The notes beneath the pieces were generated by a model, which worked only from the letters and a program-made list of their open reading frames with translations, was not told the DNA's origin and did not search any database. This document shows positions 53,651-62,654 of a stretch of DNA of 64,000 nt, piece by piece (position 1 is the first letter of the stretch; the number at the start of each line of letters is the position of its first letter). The stretch spans positions 124,001 to 188,000 of the forward strand of contig NZ_AP022810.1 of NCBI RefSeq assembly GCF_009731355.2, read 5' to 3'. A program made the translations under genes and the position numbers. Source of the DNA: Desulfuromonas sp. AOP6 (GTDB lineage: Bacteria > Desulfobacterota > Desulfuromonadia > Desulfuromonadales > SZUA-540).

Positions 53651-54073
53651 TCAATTGATCTCGATGGTCGTGCCCTGTAGCCGCATGCGGCCATGGGCGA
53701 TACTGATAATCTGCCGTCCGTTCAGGCGGATTGAGCCGTCTTTGTGAATTTCCAGCCAACTGTCTCCCACCTGCAGGCGGATACCGGTGGCCGCTTCCAG
53801 GTTCAATTGACCGTTGTCTGTCTGCAGACGCGGGGCGGGTTCTTCTCCCTTGGCCCTGAGGCGGCCGCAGACAATCAGGCCGACCTCTGTCTCCATCGTC
53901 ATGACGGCATCCCCTTCTTTGAGATATTCGGTCTGATGCAGGTGTCCGGCCACGCGATATTTTTCACCGCCCTGTTCCACCAGCAACGCTTCTCCCTCAC
54001 AAACGGTGAGAACCGTGGCAAGATGCACCGGGAGGTGGCTCGTTGGATGGAGGGCTTTCAGGTTGCTGTGCAT
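53651..54073 (-). CDS. DUF3540-family T6SS protein (short form)
   Basis: 140 residues, shorter than the usual DUF3540 length of about 200. A beta-rich pattern (HLATVLTVCEGEALLVEQGGEKYRVAG ... LNLEAATGIRLQVGDSWLEIHKDGSIRLNGRQII) resembles a VgrG-like beta spike. Found between vgrG and the HEAT/DUF2169 genes in many T6SS loci; probably forms a spike or chaperone layer. Confidence 0.7.
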   Translation of the reverse strand: MHSNLKALHPTSHLPVHLATVLTVCEGEALLVEQGGEKYRVAGHLHQTEYLKEGDAVMTMETEVGLIVCGRLRAKGEEPAPRLQTDNGQLNLEAATGIRLQVGDSWLEIHKDGSIRLNGRQIISIAHGRMRLQGTTIEIN

Positions 54074-54116
54074 GTTTTTCCCTTCCTTATGGCCTCTGCG
54101 GGAATTGCCAGGGGAC

Positions 54117-56177
54117 TCAGTTTCCGCTGATCTGGTTGCCTTTAAGATGAATGCTCTGACCGTTGATAGTGACCTTATCGGCGCTGATGGTCAGGTCTCC
54201 TGACGGGGATATCTGAATGGTGCCGTTGCCCTGCCTGATGGTTATGGGACCGCCACCCTGACCGAGAAGACTGATGTCTTTGGCCGCCTGAATGCTCAGA
54301 CTGCCCTTTTCAATGGCAAGTTCCATCTTGTCGTTGCGCACCTGCATAGACAGAGCTTGGCCGACATCGAGGATCAGGTTCTCGCCAGCTCTCAAGGCGA
54401 TGTCATGCTTTTCAGCCTCGAATTGAATATTCTGGGCGGCCTTGAATTGGATATCGGTGGCGGCCTGCAGGGAAATATCCTTATTGCGGGTCATCAACTG
54501 CTGGGAGTTTTCCACCGTGACGATATGGTCACCACCGCTTTCGACGAACTGGCTCTCTCCCGACTCCATCAGCAGAGTTTTGCCGGCGTGGATTTCCATG
54601 TCGCCTTCGCGGGTTTCCAGCCGCACCTTGTGGGATCCGGCCTGGGCATCGAGGGTCAGGATATTTTTCCGTTCGGCGGTGAACAGGTCGATGCGTTCCT
54701 TCTGGCGGCGGTCATCCATGCAGAGCTCGTTGCCGCTGACGGTACGGATGATGTTCTGGCTGACATTTTCGGCGTTGACCACATTGGGGGTCTGGGGATT
54801 GGACAGGGCACCGAGTATAACGGGGCGGTCGAGGTCGCCGTTGAGACAGGCGAGTACCACCTCCGTTCCCCCCTGCAAAGGAAAGTGCATGCCATGCTGC
54901 TCACCACCATACGGCTGCATCAGCCGCACGGGATGGCTGGCCTGGGCCAGGGGGGCCTCGCCGCGATCAAAGTCGGTACGGATACGATAGCGTCCCTGTT
55001 CATCGAGACAGGCATATTCCGTTCCGTCGCTTTCAACCCGGGCGGTAAACAGACCGAGCACTTGCCGATGTTCCGGGACGGGCGACCGAAAAGGAATCTG
55101 TGCCTTGATGAGCTGAAGACGGTTGACATAGGTGGGGCCTTTTACCTCTTCGCCCCGGGCCAGGGCAGCTTCCTGGTGGCCGCTCTGTTCCATGCTGACC
55201 ACCAGATAGTCGCCATTGAGACTTTCGTCAGGGTGGTCGCTTATTTTAAGCCGGAAGCCGGGAACGATGCCCCGACAGTCCGTCTCCGCCTCAAAGGTCT
55301 CCCGGCGGGCATCCAGGGCCTGTCGACGGATTTGCGCCATGTGCTCGCCCTCTTCCGCCGTTTTGAAATGATCGCCGTGGATCGCCTGTTCCCCAACGGC
55401 ATTATCCGAGGTTGCATTGAGCCTGACATCCAGAGGGGTATCGGGGGTGCGATAATTGTAGTCCGTCAGGCGAACGCCTCCCGGCAGCCACTGCGCCTGG
55501 GGAGAAAGTGCAAAGACCGTTTCGGCCGTGCGAACCGAACCGGTCTGGGGTCTGTATTTCAGCTGCTCAATGCCCGGCAGCATCGGCCGACGGGTGCTGT
55601 CGTCACAGAAAACGACACGGCATCCCTGCACCCGGTTTTCGAAAGTGAAGAAGATCCCGTGGCGGGCCAGTTGGCGGCGGAGAAAGTCGAAATCGGATTC
55701 AGCGTACTGAACCACGAACTCTCGTTGAGGATAGTTTCCTGTTAATTCGAGATGGAATTCGTCTTTGCCATATCCAGCCCCGATCAGTACCTCTTCGATA
55801 AGCTGACCGATGTCGCGGCCTAGAAAGACCCGATTGCTGGTGTTCAGGGTCAGGGGGAAGAGGGGGGAGCTGAGAACGGCCCGGTAGGAGACGCCGTCCG
55901 GGGTGTTGCCAGTGCGCTCAAAGCGAGAGATGACCCCGTGCAGATAAACGGGTTGAGGGCCCCAGCTCAGCTCCAGGGTGGCGCTGCGTCCGATGATGGT
56001 GCGTGGCAGCAGTTCGGCGTCCGAATGCAGACAAATCTCAAAGCGAAAGTCTGCCGACAGACCCTGAGCGGAGCCGCTAAAACGGGTCAGGGTGAAGGTG
56101 TCGTCCGGTACCGTCCGAATGCGCAGGAAAAACTGGCTGCAATTGGCGGCCGGAAAATGAGCGGCGGGAAAATTCAT
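54117..56177 (-). CDS. vgrG: T6SS spike protein VgrG (TssI)
   Basis: 686 residues. The N-terminal gp27-like part (FLRIRTVPDDTFTLTRFSGSAQGLS, YAESDFDFLRRQLARHGIFFTF), the gp5 OB fold (ARVESDGTEYACLDEQGRYRIRTDFD, VRLMQPYGGEQHGMHFPLQGGTEVVLACLNGD) and a beta-helical tail (KTLLMESGESQFVESGGDHIVTVENSQQLM ...) are visible. There is no separate toxin domain. AAGGAG precedes the ATG. It forms the tip with the DUF4150 domain of the effector. Confidence 0.94.
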   Translation of the reverse strand: MNFPAAHFPAANCSQFFLRIRTVPDDTFTLTRFSGSAQGLSADFRFEICLHSDAELLPRTIIGRSATLELSWGPQPVYLHGVISRFERTGNTPDGVSYRAVLSSPLFPLTLNTSNRVFLGRDIGQLIEEVLIGAGYGKDEFHLELTGNYPQREFVVQYAESDFDFLRRQLARHGIFFTFENRVQGCRVVFCDDSTRRPMLPGIEQLKYRPQTGSVRTAETVFALSPQAQWLPGGVRLTDYNYRTPDTPLDVRLNATSDNAVGEQAIHGDHFKTAEEGEHMAQIRRQALDARRETFEAETDCRGIVPGFRLKISDHPDESLNGDYLVVSMEQSGHQEAALARGEEVKGPTYVNRLQLIKAQIPFRSPVPEHRQVLGLFTARVESDGTEYACLDEQGRYRIRTDFDRGEAPLAQASHPVRLMQPYGGEQHGMHFPLQGGTEVVLACLNGDLDRPVILGALSNPQTPNVVNAENVSQNIIRTVSGNELCMDDRRQKERIDLFTAERKNILTLDAQAGSHKVRLETREGDMEIHAGKTLLMESGESQFVESGGDHIVTVENSQQLMTRNKDISLQAATDIQFKAAQNIQFEAEKHDIALRAGENLILDVGQALSMQVRNDKMELAIEKGSLSIQAAKDISLLGQGGGPITIRQGNGTIQISPSGDLTISADKVTINGQSIHLKGNQISGN

Positions 56178-56192
56178 GAACCGTTCTCCTTG

Positions 56193-58871
56193 CTAACTGG
56201 CTGCGGCGAGGGCAGAGGAATCCGCGGCGTCTTCGACCAAATCACTGAACAGGCAGGAAAGGTCTCCCTGCTCATCCAGCTGCAGGGTCATGATCTGCGG
56301 CATATCGTCGGCCACCATGAACTGCAGCAGGCTGCGTGCTACCCCGGTCATCACCTGCTGATCGATAAGGGTATTGAGGGAGCGGGCGCCGAATTCAGGG
56401 GACTGACACCTGGCCGTCAGGTAAGCGATGATCTCCGGGGCGCAGCGCAAGGTGATGCCATGGCTGTCGCCCAGCCGGCAGGCTATCTTGTCCAGCTTGA
56501 GGGCAGCGATCTGCTGCAGGGCCTGTTGGTCGAGGGGGCGCATGGGAACGACCTGCATCCGCGCCAGCAGGGCGGCGGGAAAGTGCCGGGCCAGATCCGG
56601 CTGGACGGCTTCGTGCAGTTCGGGGTACCCCGGGGTTTGGCGGGAGGTTTCATCCTGCTCCAGGGCCGACTCGTTCAGCGCGATGATGGCTTCGGTTCCC
56701 AGATTGCTGGTCATGATGAGGACCGTATTCTTGAAATCCACTTCACGCCCTTCGCCGTCGCGCATGAAGCCGCGGTCGAAAACCTGGTAGAACATGTTGA
56801 GCACATCGGGATGGGCTTTTTCCACTTCGTCGAGCAGAATGACGGAATAGGGCCGCTGACGCACGGCCTCGGTCAGGACACCTCCTTCGCCGTACCCCAC
56901 ATAGCCGGGAGGCGAGCCCTTGAGCTGCGATACAGAGTGGGCTTCCTGGTATTCGCTCATGTTGATCGTGACCATGAAGCGTTCGCCGCCGTAAAGGACG
57001 TCGGCAATAGCGCGCGCCGTTTCGGTTTTGCCCACGCCGCTGGGTCCTGTGAGCAGAAAGACGCCGATAGGCGCGTCTGCTTCGCCCAGACCAACCCGGT
57101 TGCTGCGCAGGGCTTGTCCGATGGCGTGAATGGCCTCGGTCTGCCCAACGATGCGCTGACCGAGCAGCGTTTCGAAGTCGAGCAGGCTGGCAAGGTCGCT
57201 CTTGACCATGCGGCCGACGGGAATGCCGGTCCAGTCGGCCACGACCTGAGCGATGGTTTCGGCGTTGACCTCCGGCTGCACCAGGGTCGATTCCTGCTGA
57301 ATCTCCTGCAGATGCTGCTGCAGTTCTTCCACCTTGGCACCGTCACAGGGCTGTCGGCGCATCGCCTGAATCTGACGGACCAGCTCCAGTTCCGCCTGCC
57401 AGCGTCCCTGCAGGGTTTTGACCTGTGTGGCGGTCTCCTCGTGTTGCTGGCACAAGCGGTTCTGCAGGGCTTCATCCACCGGCAGTCCCAGATCGGTCTC
57501 CTCTTGCAGGTGGCGCAGACGACGTTCAACAAAGGCGAGCTGCTCCTGGGCACTATCAAGCTCGGCTGGCGTGGCTGCCTGGCCCATGCAGACGCGTGCC
57601 GCGGCGGTGTCGAGCAGATCAATGGCTTTGTCGGGGAGAAAGCGGCCATTGATGTAGCGGCTGGAGAGGCGAACGGCCGCCTCCACAGCCTGATCCGTAA
57701 TCAGCGCCTTGTGGTGTTCCTGATAGTGGGATTTGAGACCGTTGAGCATGACGATGGCTGTTTCTTCAGAGGGTTCGTCAATTTTGACCATCTGGAAACG
57801 GCGCTCCAGGGCGGCGTCCCGCTCGAAGTACTTCTTGTACTCAGACCAGGTAGTGGCGGCCAGAGTGCGCAGTTCACCTCGCGCCAAGGCCGGCTTGAGC
57901 AGGTTGGCGGCATCCCCCATACCTGCATCGCCGCCAGCGCCAACCAGGGTGTGGGCCTCATCGATAAAGAGAATAATGGGGACATCACTGGCGCGGATCT
58001 CTTCGATGACGGACTTGAGGCGCTTCTCGAACTCCCCCTTGACTCCCGCGCCCGCCTGCAAGAGGCCCAGATCGAGACAGACCAGCCGCACATTTTTCAG
58101 ACTATCGGGGACGCTCCCCTCGATGATGCGCAAAGCCAGTCCTTCCACCACGGCCGATTTCCCCACACCGGGCTCGCCCACGAGAATCGGGTTGTTCTTG
58201 CGGCGCCGGGTAAGAATGTCGATCATTTGACGGATTTCGTCGTTGCGGCCGAGAACCGGATCGATCTCCCCCGTTCTGGCCTTGGCGGTAAAGTCGGTGG
58301 TATAGACGTCGAGATGCGGCGTGGGGCCCGTCATCTGACCGGGAGACGCGGTGTTGGCTGAAGGGGGCGCAGTCGGGGCTGGTGCCAGGGAGGGCTGACC
58401 TTCCACGGAGATAGCCAGAATCTGGGCCGCCTCCGCCTCGATCATTTCTCGGGAAAGGCCATCCAGCAGCAGCCAGGCCTGCCCGGGGAGCAAGGGGGCG
58501 ATTTTCAGCAAGGCTTCAAGCAGAGCCCGTGAACGGATTTGAGCCTGTGGGTCGTGCAGGGAGGTGAACGTCCAGGCCCGCTCCAACCATTCCAACAAAT
58601 GATGGGAAAAGGCGGGCTTGTGATGATTGCCGCAACGCCAGCGGGCCAGGTCGTCAAGCAGCTTTTGCCAGAGCTGGTCGAGGTTGATGCCGTAGTGGCG
58701 CAGCAGCAGGTCAAAATCCCCCTCGCCTCGTTCCAACAATTTGATAACGACATGCTCAAGCCCAATTTCGTAGTGGCCGCGCATGGCGGCAAAACTGGCG
58801 GCTGATTCGAGAGCATTAAGACAGTGCGGGTTCAGCTTTTCAAGCAGCCTTTTGATGTGAGTCGATCTCAT
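56193..58871 (-). CDS. tssH: T6SS AAA+ ATPase ClpV (TssH)
   Basis: 892 residues. An N-terminal ClpV repeat domain (about 1-160), then two AAA+ rings: Walker A at GEPGVGKS (residues 232-239) with ILFIDEAHTLVGAGG, and GPSGVGKTETARAIAD with VILLDEVEKAHPD; a coiled middle domain lies between. It recycles the contracted TssBC sheath. 32 nt after tssG and 15 nt before vgrG. Confidence 0.95.
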   Translation of the reverse strand: MRSTHIKRLLEKLNPHCLNALESAASFAAMRGHYEIGLEHVVIKLLERGEGDFDLLLRHYGINLDQLWQKLLDDLARWRCGNHHKPAFSHHLLEWLERAWTFTSLHDPQAQIRSRALLEALLKIAPLLPGQAWLLLDGLSREMIEAEAAQILAISVEGQPSLAPAPTAPPSANTASPGQMTGPTPHLDVYTTDFTAKARTGEIDPVLGRNDEIRQMIDILTRRRKNNPILVGEPGVGKSAVVEGLALRIIEGSVPDSLKNVRLVCLDLGLLQAGAGVKGEFEKRLKSVIEEIRASDVPIILFIDEAHTLVGAGGDAGMGDAANLLKPALARGELRTLAATTWSEYKKYFERDAALERRFQMVKIDEPSEETAIVMLNGLKSHYQEHHKALITDQAVEAAVRLSSRYINGRFLPDKAIDLLDTAAARVCMGQAATPAELDSAQEQLAFVERRLRHLQEETDLGLPVDEALQNRLCQQHEETATQVKTLQGRWQAELELVRQIQAMRRQPCDGAKVEELQQHLQEIQQESTLVQPEVNAETIAQVVADWTGIPVGRMVKSDLASLLDFETLLGQRIVGQTEAIHAIGQALRSNRVGLGEADAPIGVFLLTGPSGVGKTETARAIADVLYGGERFMVTINMSEYQEAHSVSQLKGSPPGYVGYGEGGVLTEAVRQRPYSVILLDEVEKAHPDVLNMFYQVFDRGFMRDGEGREVDFKNTVLIMTSNLGTEAIIALNESALEQDETSRQTPGYPELHEAVQPDLARHFPAALLARMQVVPMRPLDQQALQQIAALKLDKIACRLGDSHGITLRCAPEIIAYLTARCQSPEFGARSLNTLIDQQVMTGVARSLLQFMVADDMPQIMTLQLDEQGDLSCLFSDLVEDAADSSALAAAS

Positions 58872-58903
58872 GATTCCCCCGAAGAGTACGGATTAAAAAA
58901 AGA

Positions 58904-59899
58904 TCAAGCCGCCAGGTGAAGGCGACCTGACCCTGATGCTGTGGTGGTTTGACGGCAGGCGGCCAGGCTGGAGGAAGACAGGAGCACGCGCTGGCCTTGA
59001 GGCGCCGCCGTGCCCAGCCAGCAGCCCCAGCCCAGGATGAGGTGAGGGTTGCCGAGGCAAGCGGCCTGACCCGTCGCCGGTTGCATATTAAGCGCCAGGT
59101 CATAGTCGAGTCCCGGCTCCAGATAGTCTCCCAGCAGGCTGGCGACGGCCAGGGCCAGAGGCTCTCCCGGACGTAAAGCCAGCGCTTTTTCAAAAGACAG
59201 CGGGCCGGCAAGAATGCGGACATGGCTGTTCACATCCAAAAGGCGGTTGCCCAACAGGGCGTTGCTCCCCAGGAGGCACTTTTCACCCAACTTGGCGGGT
59301 TCATCTATGCCGATCCAGCGGGGAACGTTCTGCCGCAGACGAACAGGGGCGTCGAGAAAGTCGGCCAGCATGCCGCACAGGGCCTGGCTGCTTCGGATTC
59401 GGGTACCAAATACACCAGCGTAGTCGATTCGCCCCGTAGCGGCCGACATGCCGGAGAAGGCGGTCAGATACCGGCTGTAGAGACTTTTTGTGCCGCCGTG
59501 GTGGTTCAGTTTTTTCCAGGCCATGAACAGCAGGGTATACAGGCGCTGGCTGAACAGGTTTAAAAAGGCGCTCAGCTCGTCGCTGCCGTCCTTGTCCCGG
59601 GCCGTGATGTCGTTGAAATACTGGGGCAGCGGGGAGTCGACGCCGTATAGCCCCATGAAGTTCAGTTCGAGACGATAGCGCTGATCCCGGTCGCGAAAGC
59701 AGCGGCGTATCTCACCCGCGGGATAGGAGAGCTCCCGGGCCGGAGTCGGGACGATGAAGCGATGCAGCTCTTGATCCCCATCCCCGCCACGACAGCTCAT
59801 TTCCAGCAGGTGAAGGGCCTGAAAAGCGGTATAGGCTGACGGTCGGGCAAGTAAGTCTTCGATCAGATGAGAAAGTTTTCCCCGAGCAAAGGTTCCCAT
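58904..59899 (-). CDS. tssG: T6SS baseplate protein TssG
   Basis: 331 residues of the TssG/ImpH/VasB family: AYTAFQALHLLEM at the N-terminus, ELNFMGLYGVDSPLPQYFNDI and ALYTLLFMAWKK-type helices, and GVRVPLCGMLADFL-like segments. Part of the TssEFGK wedge complex. It overlaps tssF by 37 nt. Confidence 0.92.
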   Translation of the reverse strand: MGTFARGKLSHLIEDLLARPSAYTAFQALHLLEMSCRGGDGDQELHRFIVPTPARELSYPAGEIRRCFRDRDQRYRLELNFMGLYGVDSPLPQYFNDITARDKDGSDELSAFLNLFSQRLYTLLFMAWKKLNHHGGTKSLYSRYLTAFSGMSAATGRIDYAGVFGTRIRSSQALCGMLADFLDAPVRLRQNVPRWIGIDEPAKLGEKCLLGSNALLGNRLLDVNSHVRILAGPLSFEKALALRPGEPLALAVASLLGDYLEPGLDYDLALNMQPATGQAACLGNPHLILGWGCWLGTAAPQGQRVLLSSSSLAACRQTTTASGSGRLHLAA

Positions 59900-61620
59900 A
59901 TCAATTCACTTTTAGACGGGCTCAGCTGTGAGCCGGTTTGCACAAAGGCGTTGACGGTGACGTACATGGTGAAAAAATGATGCAAAATGGTGCCAAGGAG
60001 ATAGGCATCTGCTGGGGACAGGTAATCCCTTTCAGCCATCTCCAGCTGAATATCCACGCCGCGCAGCAGGGCCCCCCGGTGGACGCGGTGCAGAGGTTTA
60101 CGCTGGATTTCGGTGACGCCTCGAATGCGTCGCCGGTTCTGAGGCTGATCGCTCCAGTTATAGAGCATGAGGAGTTGCCGAAGGTTGTCCCGACTGGCCA
60201 GGCTGTTGTAGCCGACGCTCAGATGGGTCACCAGAGCCATGCGGTAGTCGGCGCGCTGGGGCGGCAGCCGCATGGGGGTGGGGCGCGTGATGTTGCAGGC
60301 CGTGACATTGGTCGGAAAGCCCTGTCCCGGCGCCCGGATGTCGCCCGTCTGCAAATGGTCCCTGGGGACGTTTCCGTTAAAGACGGTGATGTCGCCGGAG
60401 AGAGTCTCGGGCTCTTCGCTCAAGGCGCCCCCGATCGCGAGGTAAGTCTGGGGGCGCAGACCTTCGCGGTGGCGATGGACGACCTGAAAATAAGATTCCT
60501 GATGGCCGCCGTGATCGAACTGGGGCAGGGGAGCATAGTTTTTTCGCAGCCCCGTCCGCGGTTGGGCACCGGTCACGCCGTTGACGCTGTAGACCTGCAG
60601 GCTGGCCGGATTGTTGTTGTTGGCGATAACCGGGTATTCCCATTGGCGGTGATGGAGCTGGATCGGTTCGCTGCTGCTTTCAAACAGATTGATGGCCGGG
60701 GCGCAATGCAGGCGAAAGTTGTCTTTGCTCAGGCGCAGATCGTCGCCGAGAGGCTCCCGCAGGTGGCAAAGGATCTCGAATTCACAGCAGTCGTCCGGCC
60801 AGGCCAGGCGATCCAGGTGATGTACGGCGACGAAGAGGTACTTCTCCGGAAAGCAGAAGTATTCGTGCAGGAGGTGAAAACCGGGAAAATCGCGGCCGGA
60901 TGAAGGAATCATGACCTGGTCGGGATCAAGATGGCAGGGCTTTACGGTTTCTTGCCCTCCCAGCCGGAAAGGCGGATTTGGGTGGCCCGGATAGGCGATT
61001 TCGACCTGAGCGATCTGTGCGGTGAAGCTGTGGTAGAGTTCCATGGCGGTGGAATGGTCGCCATGGAGATAGATTTTCAGACTTTTCAGATCGAGTTCGT
61101 CAGGGGAAACGTCGTGGTCCAACTGGAAGTGCAGGCGGGCCGTCTGGCGGCCGTGCACCGGGGTGTCGAGCTGAAAGTTTGCCAGACGCAGGGGCTGCAG
61201 CTCCACCTCGCTGGTCGTCCGGAAGCGGCAGTGAACCCGTTCGTCCAGGGCTCCTGGCCCTTGTCCCGGCACGTTGATGCTGCCGCTGGAGAGCTGGGTT
61301 CCCCGGGGCAGGATCAGGGTCTGCGGCAGCTGTCCCGGCCGGGGTGTGAACTGCATGATGCAGCAAGAGGGAAAGGGCCGTAGAAAGCAAGGGCGCACAT
61401 GGCTGAGCAGGGCTTCGGACAGCTCGGGGATGTCATCGTCGATGCGCTGCTTGACCTCGGCCGTCAGAAAAGCCATCCCCTCCAGCAGGCGTTCCACATA
61501 AGGGTCGCGATCCTTGACATCCAGCAGATTCAGCAGGCGAGCCTTTTCGGGAAAGGCCCGGGCGAACTCCTGGGCCGTTTCCTGCAAAAGGCGCATTTCG
61601 GCATCGAAGTAACTACCCAT
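59863..61620 (-). CDS. tssF: T6SS baseplate protein TssF
   Basis: 585 residues of the TssF/ImpG/VasA family. YFDAEMRLLQETAQEFARAFPEKA, DPYVERLLEGMAFLTAEVKQRIDDDIPELSEALLSHVRP at the N-terminus is the hallmark; the C-terminal LSPADAYLLGTILHHFFTMYVTVNAFVQT is also conserved. It overlaps both tssE (8 nt) and tssG (37 nt). Confidence 0.94.
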   Translation of the reverse strand: MGSYFDAEMRLLQETAQEFARAFPEKARLLNLLDVKDRDPYVERLLEGMAFLTAEVKQRIDDDIPELSEALLSHVRPCFLRPFPSCCIMQFTPRPGQLPQTLILPRGTQLSSGSINVPGQGPGALDERVHCRFRTTSEVELQPLRLANFQLDTPVHGRQTARLHFQLDHDVSPDELDLKSLKIYLHGDHSTAMELYHSFTAQIAQVEIAYPGHPNPPFRLGGQETVKPCHLDPDQVMIPSSGRDFPGFHLLHEYFCFPEKYLFVAVHHLDRLAWPDDCCEFEILCHLREPLGDDLRLSKDNFRLHCAPAINLFESSSEPIQLHHRQWEYPVIANNNNPASLQVYSVNGVTGAQPRTGLRKNYAPLPQFDHGGHQESYFQVVHRHREGLRPQTYLAIGGALSEEPETLSGDITVFNGNVPRDHLQTGDIRAPGQGFPTNVTACNITRPTPMRLPPQRADYRMALVTHLSVGYNSLASRDNLRQLLMLYNWSDQPQNRRRIRGVTEIQRKPLHRVHRGALLRGVDIQLEMAERDYLSPADAYLLGTILHHFFTMYVTVNAFVQTGSQLSPSKSELIWEPLLGENFLI

Positions 61621-62035
61621 GGTAATAATCTCCTCCGGTCGAAACGGTAATGTGGCCGCTGCGAAAGAGGGTCACCAGGTAGCGGACCCGCTGGTGCCCC
61701 GGCAGAGCCCCGCAGAGTTCGAAGGCAGTCCCCTCTTGGTTGCCCTCCAGAGCCAGGGCGCGCACTTGCGGATGCTGCAGTCGGGGCTCGTAGAGGGAGA
61801 CGCTTTGACGCAGGCAGGCCATGATCTGGTCCCGGGAATAGGGGAGGGCCAGGTAGAGCGCCGCGATGTCCGGCATCCCGTAATCGGGGAGGTGGACCAA
61901 AGAGCCCCTGCGCGAGTTGAACAGGCGCTGCAGATGGTCTCTGACGCTCTGGCAGGCGGCGTCTCGGCCGCTGGTGCGTGAGTTCAACGGCGCGGCGTCA
62001 GGGCGCGTGAGTATGTCGAGAATGGTCTGGGTCAT
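61613..62035 (-). CDS. tssE: T6SS baseplate protein TssE (gp25-like)
   Basis: 140 residues with the gp25-like fold. SVRDHLQRLFNSRRGSLVHLPDYGMPDI is the N-terminal conserved block, with the EPRL segment (YEPRLQHPQV) that TssE/gp25 proteins use for sheath contact. Starts 59 nt after hcp with a strong hairpin between. Confidence 0.93.
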   Translation of the reverse strand: MTQTILDILTRPDAAPLNSRTSGRDAACQSVRDHLQRLFNSRRGSLVHLPDYGMPDIAALYLALPYSRDQIMACLRQSVSLYEPRLQHPQVRALALEGNQEGTAFELCGALPGHQRVRYLVTLFRSGHITVSTGGDYYHG

Positions 62036-62057
62036 AAAATCCGAAGGCCATCAATAA

Positions 62058-62086
62058 GCCGTACAGGGATTGGCTCCCTGTACGGC
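62058..62086. terminator. Strong hairpin between hcp and tssE
   Basis: GCCGTACAGGGA and its exact complement TCCCTGTACGGC flank a five-base loop; on the minus strand TTATT follows. It lies 8 nt after the hcp stop. It could be a leaky terminator or a 3'-end stabiliser that favours Hcp over the downstream baseplate genes. Confidence 0.65.
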
Positions 62087-62094
62087 GCGGTGGT

Positions 62095-62580
62095 TTAGCG
62101 TCCTTCCGTCCAGGAGTCGGAGAAGGAGATATTGCCGTCCGTGTAGGCCCAGGTGATCTTGGCATAGCGACAAGCGACCTGCTCCAGGTGGGGATACCGT
62201 TCCTTGTCCAGATCCTTGACGTTGTGCATCGTCGGCTTGACCGAGGTGATCTTGACGTTCTCCAGGGTGTGGGAGAAATATTCCTCCTCGGTGCCGGTGT
62301 CGTTGATGCGATACCATTTCAATTCGATCTTTTTCAGGGTCTGCCCGTTGCTGCAGGCCTTGTACAGATAAGGGGTGGCGTTGTCGAAGGCTTTCAGAAA
62401 AATGAAAGGTTCGTGCTTGCGGGTGCCGGTCAGGCTGCCGGTATCGCTGTCGGTCGGGATGCGCAGCTCATGGTCGAAACCGAGAATTTCGATAGTCCCT
62501 TCGCGACCGGAAACCTTGACCGGACCCTCTACCTTGGACCCCTGGTCGTCAAGAATGGTCATGTAGCCTGGAATTGCCAT
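62095..62580 (-). CDS. hcp: T6SS inner-tube protein Hcp (TssD)
   Basis: 161 residues. MAIPGYMTILDDQGSKVEG ... KHEPFIFLKAFDNATPYLYKACSNGQTLKKIELKWYRIN is the Hcp beta-barrel pattern. The ATG at 62580 has AGGAGG upstream and gives the family N-terminus; the longer frame to 62622 does not. It polymerises as hexamer rings to form the ejected tube. 74 nt after tssC. Confidence 0.95.
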   Translation of the reverse strand: MAIPGYMTILDDQGSKVEGPVKVSGREGTIEILGFDHELRIPTDSDTGSLTGTRKHEPFIFLKAFDNATPYLYKACSNGQTLKKIELKWYRINDTGTEEEYFSHTLENVKITSVKPTMHNVKDLDKERYPHLEQVACRYAKITWAYTDGNISFSDSWTEGR

Positions 62581-62654
62581 ACTTTTCCTCCTCTTGGACA
62601 TTAGTGGCGGTGCTCTACGCACCGGTTATAAGTTGGATGCCCTGTGGCTGGTAA

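Noticed and set aside
55938..58361. Plus-strand open frame of 807 codons opposite vgrG and clpV
   Set aside because: Antisense to two unmistakable T6SS genes and without domain features; a codon-bias shadow.
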